A DNA stretch of 64,000 nt from assembly GCA_029465975.1 (NCBI GenBank), contig CM055753.1, positions 1,052,035 to 1,116,034 of the forward strand, in the 5' to 3' direction. Shown piece by piece: positions 36,494 to 51,000 of the stretch. The stretch's first letter is position 1. Every line of letters begins with the position of its first letter. The translations under genes were made by a program, and so were the position numbers. The notes beneath the pieces are model-generated. The model searched no databases and was not told the origin of the DNA. It worked only from the letters and a program-made list of their open reading frames with translations. This DNA is from Dallia pectoralis (lineage: Eukaryota > Chordata > Actinopteri > Esociformes > Umbridae).

Positions 36494-39400
36494 AACAGCA
36501 GCGTTTCTTGTCTGTAAAACACCACAGCAGTTTAAAGCTTTGTCTTCATTTAAGCAGCAGCCTTACATAATGGGCCGCTCTCTGGTCAATCAGGTACAAA
36601 GGCCTAATTAGTCTCCACTTCATAATAGCGTAATGTAATTAAACAGTGTTAAGTGAATTTATGCCAGCATATGTTATCACTATGTCATCCCCTAACTGAT
36701 GTGATTTAGTACTGAGACACATTGGATGTAAAACACACAACAGCTCATCCACATGCCCCACCAAAAACCCCTCTAGATAAACTATATGGTGATTTGTGAA
36801 TCTGGCATCTGGGCTAGAGTTTCCTTCGTTTTTTATCCCACCTACATACTTACACAGACGCACACACAGATTCACCACCCCACCAACGCACAAACACACA
36901 CCCAAATACATTCAGTTCAGTCCTCTAACTCCTCTGGTTCCATGCAGAGACAACCAGCCAGGCTGTCAGGAAGATGAAATTATGCCTACGTTCATTTAGC
37001 GTTTGTGGGTAGGTTATCCTGTGGTTGAGTCCCAAACGATTCCCTGGTTCTTTCTAGTGAACTATCTACTAGCCCATACCAGCATGTTGGGATGTACACC
37101 AGAGGAGAGCAGGGCCAGGTAGAGCTAATGGACCACAGGAGGACACAGTGGGCTGTCTGCTTGCTCGCACACACACACTCACACACTCACACACACATTC
37201 TCACACACAGCCACATTGGGCATGTCGACTCAGCATTGAACACCGCCACAGGCTCTCTCTCCAGGACACATCATTTTCAATCTTTCAGAGGGCAGAGTGA
37301 GAGACTGAGGGGGGGGCAGGAGTCATCAGCTCCAAGCCTGTATGGCCTCAGATTTAGAGGGACCACAAGTGTTGGCGAAATTCAGACACCTACATGATAC
37401 CTTAGCAAGTCCCTGATGCATCCAGGGTTTTCAGAGTGGTTTGATTCGGTCAAAGAGACAGATCCTTGCCTTTACCAAGCTTCAATCTGACTTTTAGGGA
37501 GTTTTATTTATAGTATTTTTAGCAGGGAGTTAACACTATACACTACACGCTTTTGAAAATATAAAAGTCAACAAACTTATTGAGCATACGTATTTAAGAC
37601 TGGCACAATATTCCTGGCCTTGGTGAGAGTGAATTCATTTAATTCTGTAGATGGTTCTTGTTTAGCAATACAACAACTCGTCTGTGCCCCATCAAGACAA
37701 ACGACAAGATTGTCCTCTGCAGTTGATACGATTATATATTTAATCTAAAAATGTATATTAAAACATAAATACATTTAAACAATCATTACTTGTCTCATAT
37801 ATCTGTGATGTATTTTAGTTGACTAGCAAGCGAATTTCAGTCATGGCATGAATAAAAAAAAAAACGAAAATGTGAAGTTATCTAGTGTTCTAGAAGTAAT
37901 TTGTATTCTCCTCCGGGCTCATTAAAATACACAAAGCAAATAAGCTAAACATATAAATGTCTCCTTAAAGCGGCAGCTGTGCCAACTGAAAATCAGTCCC
38001 TGTGTGTGTCTGTGATAGTAACACATGGCAAATCTAGATTGGTGAGGATACATTGCTTTTTAGGCTTTGGGTCAAGGTTAAGGTTAGGGTTTTAATAGGA
38101 TTTAAAGGTTAGGTTATAATAGGATTTTAGGGGTTAAGGTTAGTGTAAAGGTTAGGGTTAGGGTTTTGGTAAAAAAAATATTTTTAATGGAAATCAATTG
38201 TGATCCCAAAACATTATTCACAAGTATAGTACAACAAGTGTGACTGTGTCTGCGTGTGCCTACGTGTGTCTATGTGTGTCTATGTGTGTCTATGTCTAGG
38301 ACAGATTGGTCACTGCCAACAAATACTACAAAGAGCTGTTGTTTCAGAAATACGTCTATGTTTAAGTTTTCATTGAGCTACATTGTCAACACGTCTTGAT
38401 CCAACTCCTTTATAAACTATTAAAGGCAATTATCTACCTACAAATCAGTTTCATGTAGCAGTTTCATATCGCAGTTTCAAGTAGCAGTTTCAAGTAGCAG
38501 TTGCGAGTACCAAATATCAATAGAGAGGCCTTGTTATTAAGCACCTTGTGATTTATTTATCAAGGAAATGTTCAGGCAGAAGTAATGGTGTACAACACAA
38601 GTTAGGGTTAAAAAACAAGCTCAAAGCAAGGACCCTTTTTTCTTAAAGTCTCAACAGAGAGCTAGTCGAGCAAAAAGAAGCCTTCCTCTTTACAAGTCTC
38701 TGCTCAAATAATAGCAAATAATATCTCATCGACACGAATAAAGAGGTCCATGATTTATGTGTCCTTCCTCTACAACACTTTGATAAGCACAAGTGGGTAT
38801 TAAGATTTGAGTTATACCACTACCACAGCAAAACAGTTATACCACTACCACGCCACTTGTCCGTCATGCGTTTTCGTATAATATCCATAGTTTCGGTCTA
38901 TTGACCTCATTACAACAGGTATACAATAAAAGAGCCTTACACTGCTAATTATTATAACAAACAACATAAATGGAACAATTTATTTAAATAAAAAAGCAGA
39001 TATTTTATTTCTCTGTCTATCTCTGTCATGTTCTCATATCAACACCCAGTTTGTGGATGAATATATCCTCCACTCCTCTGTTTTATTCTGGCCTTATACA
39101 GTCATGTCTCTTGTTTAGGTTTACACTTTCTAGTCCCCATTTACCCCTCTATCTCATTTCACTCTTTCACTCATTTTCTCTCCATCTCTCTCATTTGCTA
39201 TCTCGTTTTGTTTTCTCAGAGAAGGGAAAATAAACCGGACGACTACATCTCATTACTTTCAGTCCGCAAGCCCAAGTCATCAGATGAGTAGCCGTTCTGG
39301 GCTGTCGTAGACGGTAGCGAACACAAGCGACCAAAGAGCATAAACTTTTACAAGAAAATGAAATGTCCTCCATAATAGAAACAATAAAATGAACGGTCCT

Positions 39401-40813
39401 CCACCAACTGTTGGTGCGGAAGCAGCTACCAGATGTCCACTGAGTCAATGACTGATGTGAATGAGGAGAACTATGTGTTTGTCTTTGTGCAAACTGAAGA
39501 AATAGAAGCATAAATTCACAAGAGGCCGATCAATAGCGGAGACACGGCTAGACTCTGTGAGGTATCCAACGCCAAGTGTCCACTCAATGATGGCCTGCCC
39601 AGTGGAACCTTATTCCCTCTAAAGGATACACCTGCTTGGTTATTCCATATGTATTGGAGTACAAACATAGTGCACAATCAAGGGAACATGGCACCGTTTG
39701 TGACACGTAAAGTGTTGCGGATCAGAGACATATATCTTAAAGATCCTCTGACTAGTACCAAGGGGCCAGGGCCTTATTAGACAGGATTTAGTAGCAGCAC
39801 AAACACACACACACACACACACATGCATGTTCACGTTCGCTATATCTCTTTCTGTATTATTGGTAAAGCAATAAGCATCATTCAGTCTTGCACCATTAGC
39901 TTGGTCAGGTTACAAGCAGGGCACAGGTTGACCCGTTCCTTCAGTCACTACAGCTCAGCAACCTCCATCATCAATACCAGTAAACACATTATTTACGACG
40001 GCTTTAATTACATATTACAGGAATAACGCTGGAAAAAAACTTGATTAAAAGATAAGTGAGCCACGACACCTACAATAATCGTCCGCACGAGAAAGAATGT
40101 CCGCCTTCGATGTGTGTTAAACTAACCGAGATTTTAGATTTATCATTGTAATAGATTACTGGAGGGGGGGGGGGTCACAAAACACAAGGGCGTTTATCCA
40201 GTAAGTGAGTAATGATAATAATAGCCTTATGACTGCGCTGTGAGGTGACCGTCCCATTACCGGCGTTAGTGTTTAATACCTGCCCCTCCCACGGGACAAC
40301 CCTTTGATACACACATCTTTCATCATGTAGCCAAGGCCACGCTGGAATGAAATGGGTCATGTGATACTTTAAATAAATATGATAATGAGTCGGACTGCCA
40401 GCCAATCGCTTGAGGGCGTGTTTGTGATCTGGACCAAGTGGTCTCTGTGGACGTTTTATTTGAATAATATTAGAGTCTGATCATGTGGGAATGTGTGTGT
40501 GTGTTTTTAAGTGTGTGTGTGTGCTTGCGTGCATGTCTATGTGTATCTCATTGATCAGGCATGCCAACGTTATATTTAGACAGTCAATTTCCCAATAGAC
40601 ATAAAAAACATTACAGCTCTTATTAAGTTATCCCTCAGACAATAGGTTTGTAAGTACAGTACATCTCATTCCTCCTCCATATCTCAGCAGCCCTACTGTG
40701 AGTGCCAGTGGGAGACAACCGATCTTCTTCTCTCCTGTACTCCGCTTTTCCCACTCAGCAGGTGTCACAATTACCTGAACTGGGCAGCTCAGTGCAGACT
40801 CTATAAGGGATGT
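36494..40813. other. Intronic sequence with small simple repeats
   Basis: No exon recognised. It holds CA-rich patches (about 36850-36905, 37165-37210, 39800-39825), a GGTTAGGGTTAGGG telomere-like stretch at about 38079-38178, GTGTCTATGT repeats at about 38255-38296, CAGTTTCAAGTAG repeats at about 38458-38510 and a G-run at 40164-40173. Confidence 0.5.
38079..38178 (+). repeat. Telomere-like GTTAGGG-rich stretch
   Basis: Irregular GGTTAAGGTTAGGG, AAGGTTAGG and AAGGTTAGGGTTAGGG motifs. Only two perfect TTAGGG units in a row, so it is a degenerate minisatellite or a very eroded telomeric seed. Confidence 0.6.
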
Positions 40814-42662
40814 GTTGTGGCTCTGTAGGAGTAATGTAATGGTTCAGTTAGAGTAGAGTAGTGGCACAGTAAAAGTAATGTAGTGACTCAGTAAGAGTAA
40901 TGTAGTGGCTCAGTTAAAGTAATGTAGTGGCTCAGTAAGAGTAATGTAGTGGCTCAGTAAGAGTAATGTAGTGGCTCAGTAAGAGTAATGTAGTGGCTCA
41001 GTAAGAGTAATGTAGTGGCTCAGTAAGAGTAATGTAGTGGTTCAGTAAGAGTAATGTAGTGGCTCAGTAAGAGTAATGTAGTGGCTCAGTTAGAGAAGAG
41101 TAGTGGCACAGTAAGAGTAATGTAGTGGCTCAGTTAGAGTAGAGTAGTGGCTCAGTAAGAGTAAAGTAGTGGCACAAAAAGAGTAATGTAGTGGTTCAGT
41201 AAGAGTAATGTAGTGGCTCAGTAAGAGTAATGTAGTGGCTCAGTTAGAGTAGAGTAGTGGCTCAGTAAGAGTAAAGTAGTGGCACAAAAAGAGTAATGTA
41301 GTGGCTCAGTAAGAGTAATGTAGTGGCTCAGTTAGAGTAATGTAGTGGCTCAGTTAAAATAATGTAGTGGCTCAGTAAGAGTAATGTAGTGGCTCAGTTA
41401 GAGAAGAGTAGTGGCACAGTAAGAATAAAGTAGTGGCTCAGTAAGAGTAATGTAGTGGCTCAGTAAGAGTAATGTAGTGGCTCAGTAAGAGTAATGTAGT
41501 GGCTCAGTAAGAGTAATGTAGTGGCTCAGTTAAAATAATGTAGTGGCTCAGTAAGAGTAATGTAGTGGCTCAGTTAGAGTAATGTAGTGGCTCAGTTAAA
41601 ATAATGTAGTGGCTCAGTAAGAGTAATGTAGTGGCTCAGTTAGAGAAGAGTAGTGGCACAGTAAGAATAAAGTAGTGGCTCAGTAAGAGTAATGTAGTGG
41701 CTCAGTAAGAGTAATGTAGTGGCTCAGTAAGAGTAATGTAGTGGCTCAGTAAGAGTAATGTAGTGGCTCAGTTAAAATAATGTAGTGGCTCAGTAAAAGT
41801 AATGTAGTGGCTCAGTTAGAGAAGAGTAGTGGCACAGTAAGAATAAAGTAGTGGCTCAGTAAGAGTAATGTAGTGGCTCAGTAAGAGTAATGTAGTGGTT
41901 CAGTTAGAGTAATGTAGTGGCTCAGTAAGAGTAATGTAGTGGCTCAGTAAGAGTAATGTAGTGGTTCAGTTAGAGTAATGTATTGACTCAGTAAGAGTAA
42001 TGTAGTGGTTCAGTTAGAGTAATGTATTGACTCAGTAAGAGTAATGTAGTGGCTCAGTAAGAGTAATGTAGTGGCTCTGTAAGAGTAATGTAGTGGCACA
42101 GTAAGAGTAATGTATTGACTCAGTAAGAGTAATGCAGTGGCTCAGTAGGAGTAATGTAGTGGTTCAGTTAGAGTAATGTATTGACTCAGTAAGAGTAATG
42201 TAGTGGCTCAGTAAGAGTAATGTAGTGGCACAGTAAGAGTAATGTATTGACTCAGTAAGAGTAATGCAGTGGCTCAGTAAGAGTAATGTAGTGGCACAGT
42301 AAGAGTAATGTATTGACTCAGTAAGAGTAATGTAGTGGCTCAGTAAGAGTAATGTAGTGGCACAGTAAGAGTAATGTATTGACTCAGTAAGAGTAATGTA
42401 GTGGCTCAGTAAGAGTAATGTAGTGGCTCAGTAAGAGTAATGTAGTGGCACAGTAAGAGTAATGTATTGACTCAGTAAGAGTAATGTAGTGGCTCAGTAA
42501 GAGTAATGTAGTGGCTCAGTAAGAGTAATGTAGTGGCACAGTAAGAGTAATGTATTGACTCAGTAAGAGTAAGGTAGTGGCTCAGTAAGAGTAATGTAGT
42601 GGCTCAGTTAGAGTAATGTTGTGGTTCAGTTAGAGTAATGTAGTGGCTCAGTCTTGGTAATG
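40814..42662. repeat. 22-bp minisatellite, about 84 copies, with higher-order structure
   Basis: The unit is built around GTAGTGGCTCAGTAAGAGTA plus AT. Variants (GGCACAG, GGTTCAG, TTGACTCAG, TTAGAGAAG) recur in ordered blocks. For example GGCACAGTAAGAATAAAG is seen at about 41412, 41654 and 41831, spaced about 11 and 8 units apart. It is the longest array in the window. Confidence 0.97.
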
Positions 42663-43879
42663 TGAGTGAATAGAGTAATGTGATAGAGACACATCCAACC
42701 TGCTGCCCCCACATTCTCCTATGTTGGGTACAACTGTAGATCTATCCCTGTGTTTATGGAAAAAGGTTAGGGACACTTGTGATGGCTCAGTATCGGTACT
42801 GTGAGATATGGCTTCCCTGCACTACACCTCGTAGGTTCGGGACAACTAGCATTGACAATACAATTCATACAAGTCGAATGTGCAACTATATAGAGTGAAA
42901 ATACACACTTTTAGAGCGAGAAAACACACTAAACAGAGCGAGGAAACACACTAAAACTACGTTTTACATCACAAAATGATGAATTGCCATGTTGGATTGG
43001 CTAGTAGAATTCCGAACAAATTTGTTGATAATCTGTCTTTTAAAACGTGTGTCCGGAATGTTTCATTTTTGGCTAAAAATAATCTGAACACGGGCATAAA
43101 AAACAGTAATATGCCATGCCTGAATAACTTCACAAAAAATCCTAGGATAGCTACAATTTGGACTATTTTGTTTACACGAGTCAGTGACCAGTAAATCAAT
43201 GTGTTTTGCCTCATTGATTCTCAATAATGAGAAGTGCTCGCATAATGCTACACGCACACACGCTACGACGTGCAGCTGTTTCGTTTGTCTAACTTGCAGC
43301 CCGAGGTCCTTCTTCAAGTTCGACCATCTGCTGACACAATTGTGCTATTCCTCCAACGGCCTCGAAATTGTTCGCTTCGTTGTCGCGGCCTAATCAGAAC
43401 CCGGACGGATGTTCCTGCGCTAATCTGTGAGCATGCGCGACCTGTTCGACGTGGCCAGGGTTGATTCCGTTCTAATTCACTCAAGTCGGGTACGCTAAAA
43501 TATCTCCTTTCAATTGTCCAGACTGGAATTGGAATGTTAAGTTTAATTGCTGAGCTGACTGAAAAGAAATGGAATTGAGCCCAGGCCTTTTCTTCTCGGG
43601 AGCATCTGGGAACCCCTGTTCAGCTCAAGTGGCACCTGATTTAATATATAATGCCCTGCTGTTAAAGAGTGCGATGGAGTAAATAAGGAATGGAGTGCAA
43701 ATGTGGATGCAGTCCGGAGAAACATCTCTCATGTCTGACACTGAAAGGTGATCCTCAATGTCTCTCACCGTCTCCCCGGCCTCCTCTGTTTCTGTGGCTC
43801 CTGCTCTCTTATCAGCTAATCCAGGAACCAGGAACTGTCAATACAACAGCAACCACGAAGCAGAGATAGCAAACCTAAC
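42663..43879. other. Intronic sequence
   Basis: A 22-23-bp duplicated motif, AGAGCGAG(A/G)AAACACACTAAA, is at about 42913-42958. No gene recognised. Confidence 0.5.
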
Positions 43880-44470
43880 CTCCGCTCTCCACCTCTCCCC
43901 CACTCTTCCCCCCTCTCTATATCCCTCCCTCGCTTTCCCTCTGTCTCCCTCTCCACCTCTCACTCTCTCTCTCTCCCCATCTCTCTCCCCACATCTCTCG
44001 CCACATCTCTCTCCATCTCTCTCTCTCTCTCTCCCCCTCTCTCTCCCCATCTCTCTCTCCACATCTCTCTCCATCTCTCCCCACATCTCTCCCCACATCT
44101 CTCCCCACATCTCTCTCCATCTCTCCCCACATCTCTCCCCACATCTTTCTCCATCTCTCTCCCCCTATCTCTCCCCACATCTCTCCCCACATCTCTCCAC
44201 ACATTTCTCTCCATCTCTCTCCCCACATCTCTTCCCACATCTCTCCCCACATCTCTCCCCATCTCTCTCCCCAGATCTCTCCCCACATCTCTCTCCCCCT
44301 CTCTCTCCCCACATCTCTCCCCACATCACTCCCCACATCTTTCTCCATCTCTCTCCCCCTCTCTCTCTCCCGACATCTCTCCCCACATCTCTCCCCATCT
44401 CTCTCCCTTTCTCTCCACATCTCACTCCCCATCTCTCCCCACATCTCTCCCCATCTCTCTCCGTCTCCCT
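43880..44470. repeat. CT-rich minisatellite (CATCTCTCCCCA type)
   Basis: Polypyrimidine array with 12-bp CATCTCTCCCCA and CATCTCTCTC units. On the gene's sense strand it is a polypurine tract. Frames coding Ser-Pro-His or Glu-Arg-Trp-Gly repeats are artefacts. Confidence 0.95.
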
Positions 44471-44810
44471 GCCTCCCTTCAGAACTGTCTTAACCAACTC
44501 GACCTAACCACAAACGGACAGCAATTAAAACCACCCACCGGCAGCGCCACCCGGACTTGATGTGTAAACGTGTCTAAACCACGGATCTATAAGCTTGATT
44601 TCTTTTCAGTGAGCCCTCATGCCTCCTCCATGACATATTATCTACAGTTGATCCTCCGTATGGACTGAACGTTCAGTATCATTAACATCAGGATCATCAA
44701 GCAGATGTCAGGGGAGAATGTCGGTTGAGAAGGGATACGACCACTATCAAGTCTTCATCAACATAACCTTCACAATGTTAATGTCCATTATACACAGCTG
44801 AGAGCTGGGG

Positions 44811-44929
<119 letters not shown>

Positions 44930-45108
44930 AGTTGCTGTCAGGGGGCCAACATCACAGCAAGGTTGTCATTTAGTAATGATGGTCAAACTAGGCCTAATAC
45001 TGTAGGATTTCCACAACAGTCACAACATCTCAAAATTGTCTTTTAAAACTTTTCGACAACAACAGGGGAGTGACTGGAGATTGGTAAGACAAAAGAATTA
45101 AGGGAAAG

Positions 45109-45115
45109 AGAAAGC

Positions 45116-45149
<34 letters not shown>

Positions 45150-45161
45150 GAGAGAAAGAGT

Positions 45162-45196
<35 letters not shown>
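45109..45196. repeat. (GA)n microsatellite
   Basis: AGAGAG runs with occasional GTGAGA and GAAAGA interruptions. Confidence 0.97.
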
Positions 45197-45201
<5 letters not shown>

Positions 45202-47743
45202 CTGCTGCCTTTTTTAACAAGCTCTAAGGTCCAATGCCAGGTCAGATTTTTAACAAGCCTTTTGGTCCAATCTCAGGTCAGTCTGAGGAGACTCGACCAA
45301 TTGTCAGTTGAAGGCCGGCAGAAATAGTCATTGGTTTCAATAGCCAACAACCCAACTGCAGAGCCATGGCCAAGCAGAGAAGAAGGGGCTAACTTTCCTT
45401 GTTATCCAGGAAACAATCCATACTTGACTGCCTCAGTTTATGGCGAAGCTATAATAGCAGCTGGGCATTCAATACTCGAGCGCAGTGATAATAAAAACAA
45501 ACAGATAAAAATTCCACGTTGTTGTAGTTGATTTTGGCCATGTTGTCAGTTGTAAATTGACAGAATATGCTTTCAATCATAGCATCGATGTGACCTGTCG
45601 GACGGGGGTGGTGATCACGTATTTAAGGTTGATTGAGTGTCATTATTTCCGACCAGGGCTGTCACAGTTAACGTGTGAACACATAACGTTAGAAATATGC
45701 CATTACGTTGGGCCGGTGGTAATCGCATATCCATTCATTCTTCACCACGTGGAACGTACCGTTTAGGCTCACGCGTGGCTGCAAACGATTATAACGAGCA
45801 CACAACACATGGCAGTGAGATGGGCATTGTGGGTATTTTTGTTGGACCGGCTCACGTGGCTGTTTTGGCTCCCTGGCGGCTCTTTCAACCAAATGCTTAA
45901 AAAGTGACCAGGTGTAAAAAAAAATATTAAAGTTCCTGTGTGAAAAGGCAAAGACAGGCGACTGTTTTATGGTTATTCGGATTAAGATAATAAGACTGAA
46001 ATCCTTCTCTAAATGTGACATCATGTGCCTAAACTGGACCAATGAGCATGGACTCGTACTCAACCCACTATATATTGTTTATACGTTGTAGAAGATTAAT
46101 TGAACTGTTCAAATATGGGGTCCCTATTAATTGTGTATAAATATAGTATATTTACATAATTTTATTATTACTGAATGTGTGACAAATATGTATGTTTTTG
46201 CATGTGCATCTGGGAATATGCTAAGCCATAAATGTGAGTATGACGTAGGCATAAATTACGTGTACACTGCCATTCTCATAACTGGACTCTCAGACAGAAA
46301 TATGTGCGCTGTCACTTTAAGACAGTATGAAATAGTGACGTCAACAACGTTAAGGGTAAACAATCAACAGCAAATTAATTAGAACCGTTCCATTGACAAT
46401 CGTTGTCTTGAGCTAAAAGGGTATGCAAATTAGAGAGACAAATGAACATGTCCTTCACTGTTAATTTAGTGGTCCGCAGAAATGGGTGAAAGACTTTCCA
46501 CAGAGAAAAGAGTACTCCTCTCTAGACTGACTCTTCTTCACGTGCAATGTCTGAATTTAAACTAGCAGGAACGACTGAACAAATGAACAAGCGTTAAACA
46601 GATGTAAAATATGTGGATACGATGTGGAATAACTGCAGCATTCCTTAAAATAGAGCCAGGAGACAAAGTGTTAGTGGCCCAACAAATTGACAAGAGGTCC
46701 CTTGGCAACAGGGCTAGCCTTCATCTCTTAAATTCTCCCCATCCCCCCCTCTACCCAACCCCTCACATCCTCCCCTCGCTATATTATAGCATATCTCTTG
46801 TTCCAAAAACACAGAGCAGTCACTAAACTTAATTTACAGATATCTTACTTCCTAAAACCTTAGCCGCCACCAACTCCACCATCGTACTGAGGTTTTTGTA
46901 TTGTTCATGTTGAGTCAAGCTCTAATTTAACCTTGAAGACACTTGATTTTTCACAGAGAAACATAGCAGGAACCTGCAGAGGATTTAAGACAAGAGCTTC
47001 AGAAAAAGGATAATTCCTGAGTGCCAATAAAATGTCGTCAGAGCAAACAGATGAATGAATGTCTTTAACAGACAGGATTGATTTTGATTGATTTTAGTCT
47101 TCGGCATGTTGGGGGATAACTTCTAGTATCTAATGCACAGTATTACACCGACATGGCGTGGATGAGAACGAAAAGAACCTATTACAGCTTTTCCTGTTCG
47201 TACTGACGAATCACGGTGCAGCTACAGTCGGTAAGTAGCCCAAAGGCTCTGAAAGCATTTCATCTCATCGTGAGTTCCATGCCGCTTGGAGCACAATAGC
47301 TCGACTCAATAAACTGAAGTTCTATCTAAAACTTGGTCTGAGTTTTTTCTCAAACAATGAAGCCTCTTTTGAATTATCTCTTGCAGAGTCTGTCAAGGCA
47401 TGCACTGCTTCACTATTTTTTGTTTTTTTTATTGTTAGCTTCTGATATTGCATGTTGGGGATTAGGCTCACCCAAGTAATAAAAGAGATTGTATACACAG
47501 TGTGTAACACATCAGCTTTATATTAACCATAGTCCTCTTTTATGACTTCAGCCTGCAGCTAGTTGAATCTAAATCTCACTATACAAAAAGTATACATCCT
47601 CTGCATTAGATCTGCTTGGGTTGACTTGAAATCTCACATGTTGAGAGAACCATAACCAAACAGGTGACAATATATTCCACTTGATGTGAAACCCCAATTC
47701 TAAATCAGCTAAACACTTGTTAGCCAAAACCAGCCCAATAAAT
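45197..47743. other. Intronic single-copy sequence
   Basis: A short repeat, TTTTTAACAAGC...GGTCCAAT...CAGGTCAG, occurs twice at 45211-45280. No gene recognised. Confidence 0.5.
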
Positions 47744-48090
47744 GCTAGCCCAGACCAACTCAACATACACTAGCCCAGACCAACTCAACATACACTAGCC
47801 CAGACCAACTCAACATACACTAGCCCAGACCAGCTCACCACAGGCTAGCCCAGACCAACTCAACATACACTAGCCCAGACCAACTCAACATACACTAGCC
47901 CAGACCAACTCACCACAGGCTAGCCCAGACCAACTCACCACAGGCTAGCCCAGACCAACTCATCATAAACTAACCCAGACCAACTCATTATAAACTTACC
48001 CAGACCAACTCATCATAAACTAACCCAAACCAACTCATCATAAACTAACCCAGACCAACTCTTCATAAACTAACCCAGACCAGTCCAATA
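47744..48090. repeat. 25-bp minisatellite, about 14 copies
   Basis: The unit contains ACTAGCCCAGACCAACTCAA. It grades from ACATACACTAGCCC copies on the left to TCATAAACTAACCC copies on the right. Confidence 0.95.
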
Positions 48091-51000
48091 TAGGCTAGCG
48101 TAATGCTGGGACCAATAAGATATAGTGGGCTAATATTTGCACTCACAACTACCTTGGCATATCAGCCTCTGTTTGCAGGGATGGGGCACTGTCCCCCAGT
48201 AACCCCCCGTCGATCAACAGTCACACAGCAGTAACATGGCTCCGACAACACAAGGTGCAGTAGAGGGAGGCACGGGCGAGGTGCTCCTGATCTGTCTGAC
48301 AGTCCAGGGATCCAGCAAGGTGGAACGATAAACATAATTAAATTGAGTCGGATTACAACAAAATGGACGGGATCAGCTGGGGGGGCGGGCAGGCTAATCC
48401 CGAACCAATCCCTTCAATATAAGGTGCCAATTGACACAACACAGTGGAAATCAAGAGGCAGATATCAAAAGACAGAAAGAGATAGAGGGGAAAAAAGAGA
48501 GGAGGGACGCTGTTGAAGAATGAAAGGACCCTTTTGAAAGTGAGGACAAATACACGAACTACTCCACGGTGAAGCAAACTATTTTTGGTTAAGCCAGTTC
48601 AATTGACAAACGGATGGCCGTCGGTCATTTCAATCTAAAAGCTAACGCTCTTTCTTTTCCAGCCTTTGATAGGTCATTTACTTGACCTATATGAGCTTGC
48701 TTGCATTGAGGTGGGAAGCATCTCTGTCATCCTATCTAGTTATCTTTAAAATGGGATTCGTTTTTTGTGTGCTTGTAAACTGTTAATTAAAAACGTTTTT
48801 GTTTTTCCTTTTGATTAGAAACCAAGCGTAGACTCCTCTCTTCTCAAGAGAGGTCATTGTCCAGTCCAACACAAACACCAAGTAATCAAGACCGCCGACA
48901 AGGTCTGGCTCATGAGACCACTTGCTAATAAATCTTAATCAACAAAAGATGTATTAAGATAACAGCCAAACAGAAAGGTCAGTGGCACTGTGTGAATGTG
49001 CCGACCGATTTGTAGACAATTGGATACTTCTGGGCTACACAGACAGAGAAAAACAAGTATGTCTATTTCAACGTTTTATTTTTATCAATTTGTGTCAATG
49101 GAATCTGACAATGCGGCAGGATGGGAGGAAAACTTTAAAAAACAAAGTTGTTTTAACAAAATGTGTGAACACAATTGTCTGTTTTACCATAACTACTAAA
49201 ATGCTGAATTCAAAATGCGATTCTGGTGACAAAATAAATAAGTGTTGTATTTACACCTTCCTCGTCTTCTGTAGTAAATTAGCACTTGTCTTTCTCCCTA
49301 CGGCTATACATCCACACTGTTTCACTCAGAGGGGTTCGGCTTCGCAACGCATGTCTGCAAATTCAACTATTCACCTAAAAACATAAAATATGGAAGAATT
49401 TGTTACCACTGAAAAAGGTTCCAGGAGATTCAGTGGGTAGGAGAAGAAACCACTGGAGACCCACTTAACCTGCCATTCTCTAACATATTTCCTTACATAC
49501 TTCTCAATACATATCAGATATATTTTTTGCTCACTTTCACACTGCATCGCTACTGTTCCTTTACACCTTTACGTTTTTCAATTTTAATTCCAATTTCAAT
49601 GCACTCCTAACTTTTTCCCCGTTAATGCATTTTCTTTTTTTAACCATCTTTTGGTCCAATCTTTCACAAAACACATTCCCACAGGGAATGTGAACCGTTA
49701 ACTCTTTCAGTTACCTGTGGCTACAGTTAACACGTCCACAGACAGTTTTAGCCTGTGGAGACAAGCAGTGCTGTCTTAAGGCCATCTTGGGCAATGTTCA
49801 GTGCAATATCATCCAATAAGAATATAATTAAATAATCAGTAATTACTTACGATGGGGTTGGGAGATTAGTAAGCTAAAGTAACACATCAGTGGTGACTGA
49901 AAAAGAGCTGAGGGGCTTCAGAGAGTGCGGAGGACAAAAGGTTAGGGCCAGCAGTGTGGCCCCGAGCCCTGACCCCGGCCCCGGCCCGTGTGGAGCTCAG
50001 AGGCTAACCTGCAGTTGGAAGTCGGCACAGGTAGCTGATGCAGCTTGTTCAGATTAAGACCATAGCACTTTCTGACCTCACGCTGAGCATAAAGGAACTA
50101 ATTACAGACCTGGGACCATCTGAATATTACCGCCCTCTCTAAACAAGCCCTGATGAATTATTTATGACAGCATTGATGGCAATCTAGCAATGATAGATAG
50201 CAGCTTGACCAGCTGGCTACGAGAAACAGGGCCTACAGGGAGCACAGCCAGTTAAATGTACAATTATATCACAATTGATGTTGTATTTTAAACTGTGTTT
50301 TGCATAAAACTGTATTGTCAGTAGAGCTGTGTTCGAGAGTGTCGAAGCAGCCAAGTTATCATTGACATCAGTGTGTTCCCCACGAGTCTTGTTAGCTATC
50401 TGTGAGATGTCAAGTATCTTTTCATTTAAATGAGGCATGTTTGACCGTTACTGTTGAATATGTTGCCAGCTTATTCATTTCTGGTAATCTTTTATTAAAA
50501 GCAGTGCTCTAAATCCTGCTTCATCTAATAGTATGATGACAAACGGCGTATACACAGCTGCTGACAATGGGAACCACTGTCGTTTTAGCTAAAAGTGACA
50601 TGCATGGCACCTTCCTCGAGCCCCTGGGTTGGCATGTATCAGAACTGCACATCCTAATAAAGAAGCCGGGTGATGTGGATCATTTTGAGTAAGAACTGGT
50701 GCTAATCCAGAACGGGGGGGAATGCACGTTGGATAATGAAGCACACAAAAATCATGAATTGACTTTGGCTCAACTGCATCACTTTCCACAAAACTCTGAA
50801 GAGGATCTTTGAAACAGCCCCCAGCGTGGTCTATGGTGGTCCAGAACCCAACCCAGCTCCATTACATTTGTTACAGCAACAATAAAACTCACAAAAAAAG
50901 TACGGAAAACCGAAACGTTCTCACCGACCCAAACATCTGAACGGTAGTGTTTCTGATTTTGCTAAAGACAAATTGTTTGCGAGGTCATTTATCTTTAGGA

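Noticed and set aside
38079..38178. Interstitial telomere
   Set aside because: Only two perfect TTAGGG units in an irregular stretch; not enough for a telomere fusion claim.
43758..44507. Ser/Pro/His-rich plus frame and Glu/Arg/Gly-rich minus frames
   Set aside because: CT-rich minisatellite; polypyrimidine DNA has few stops in any frame.
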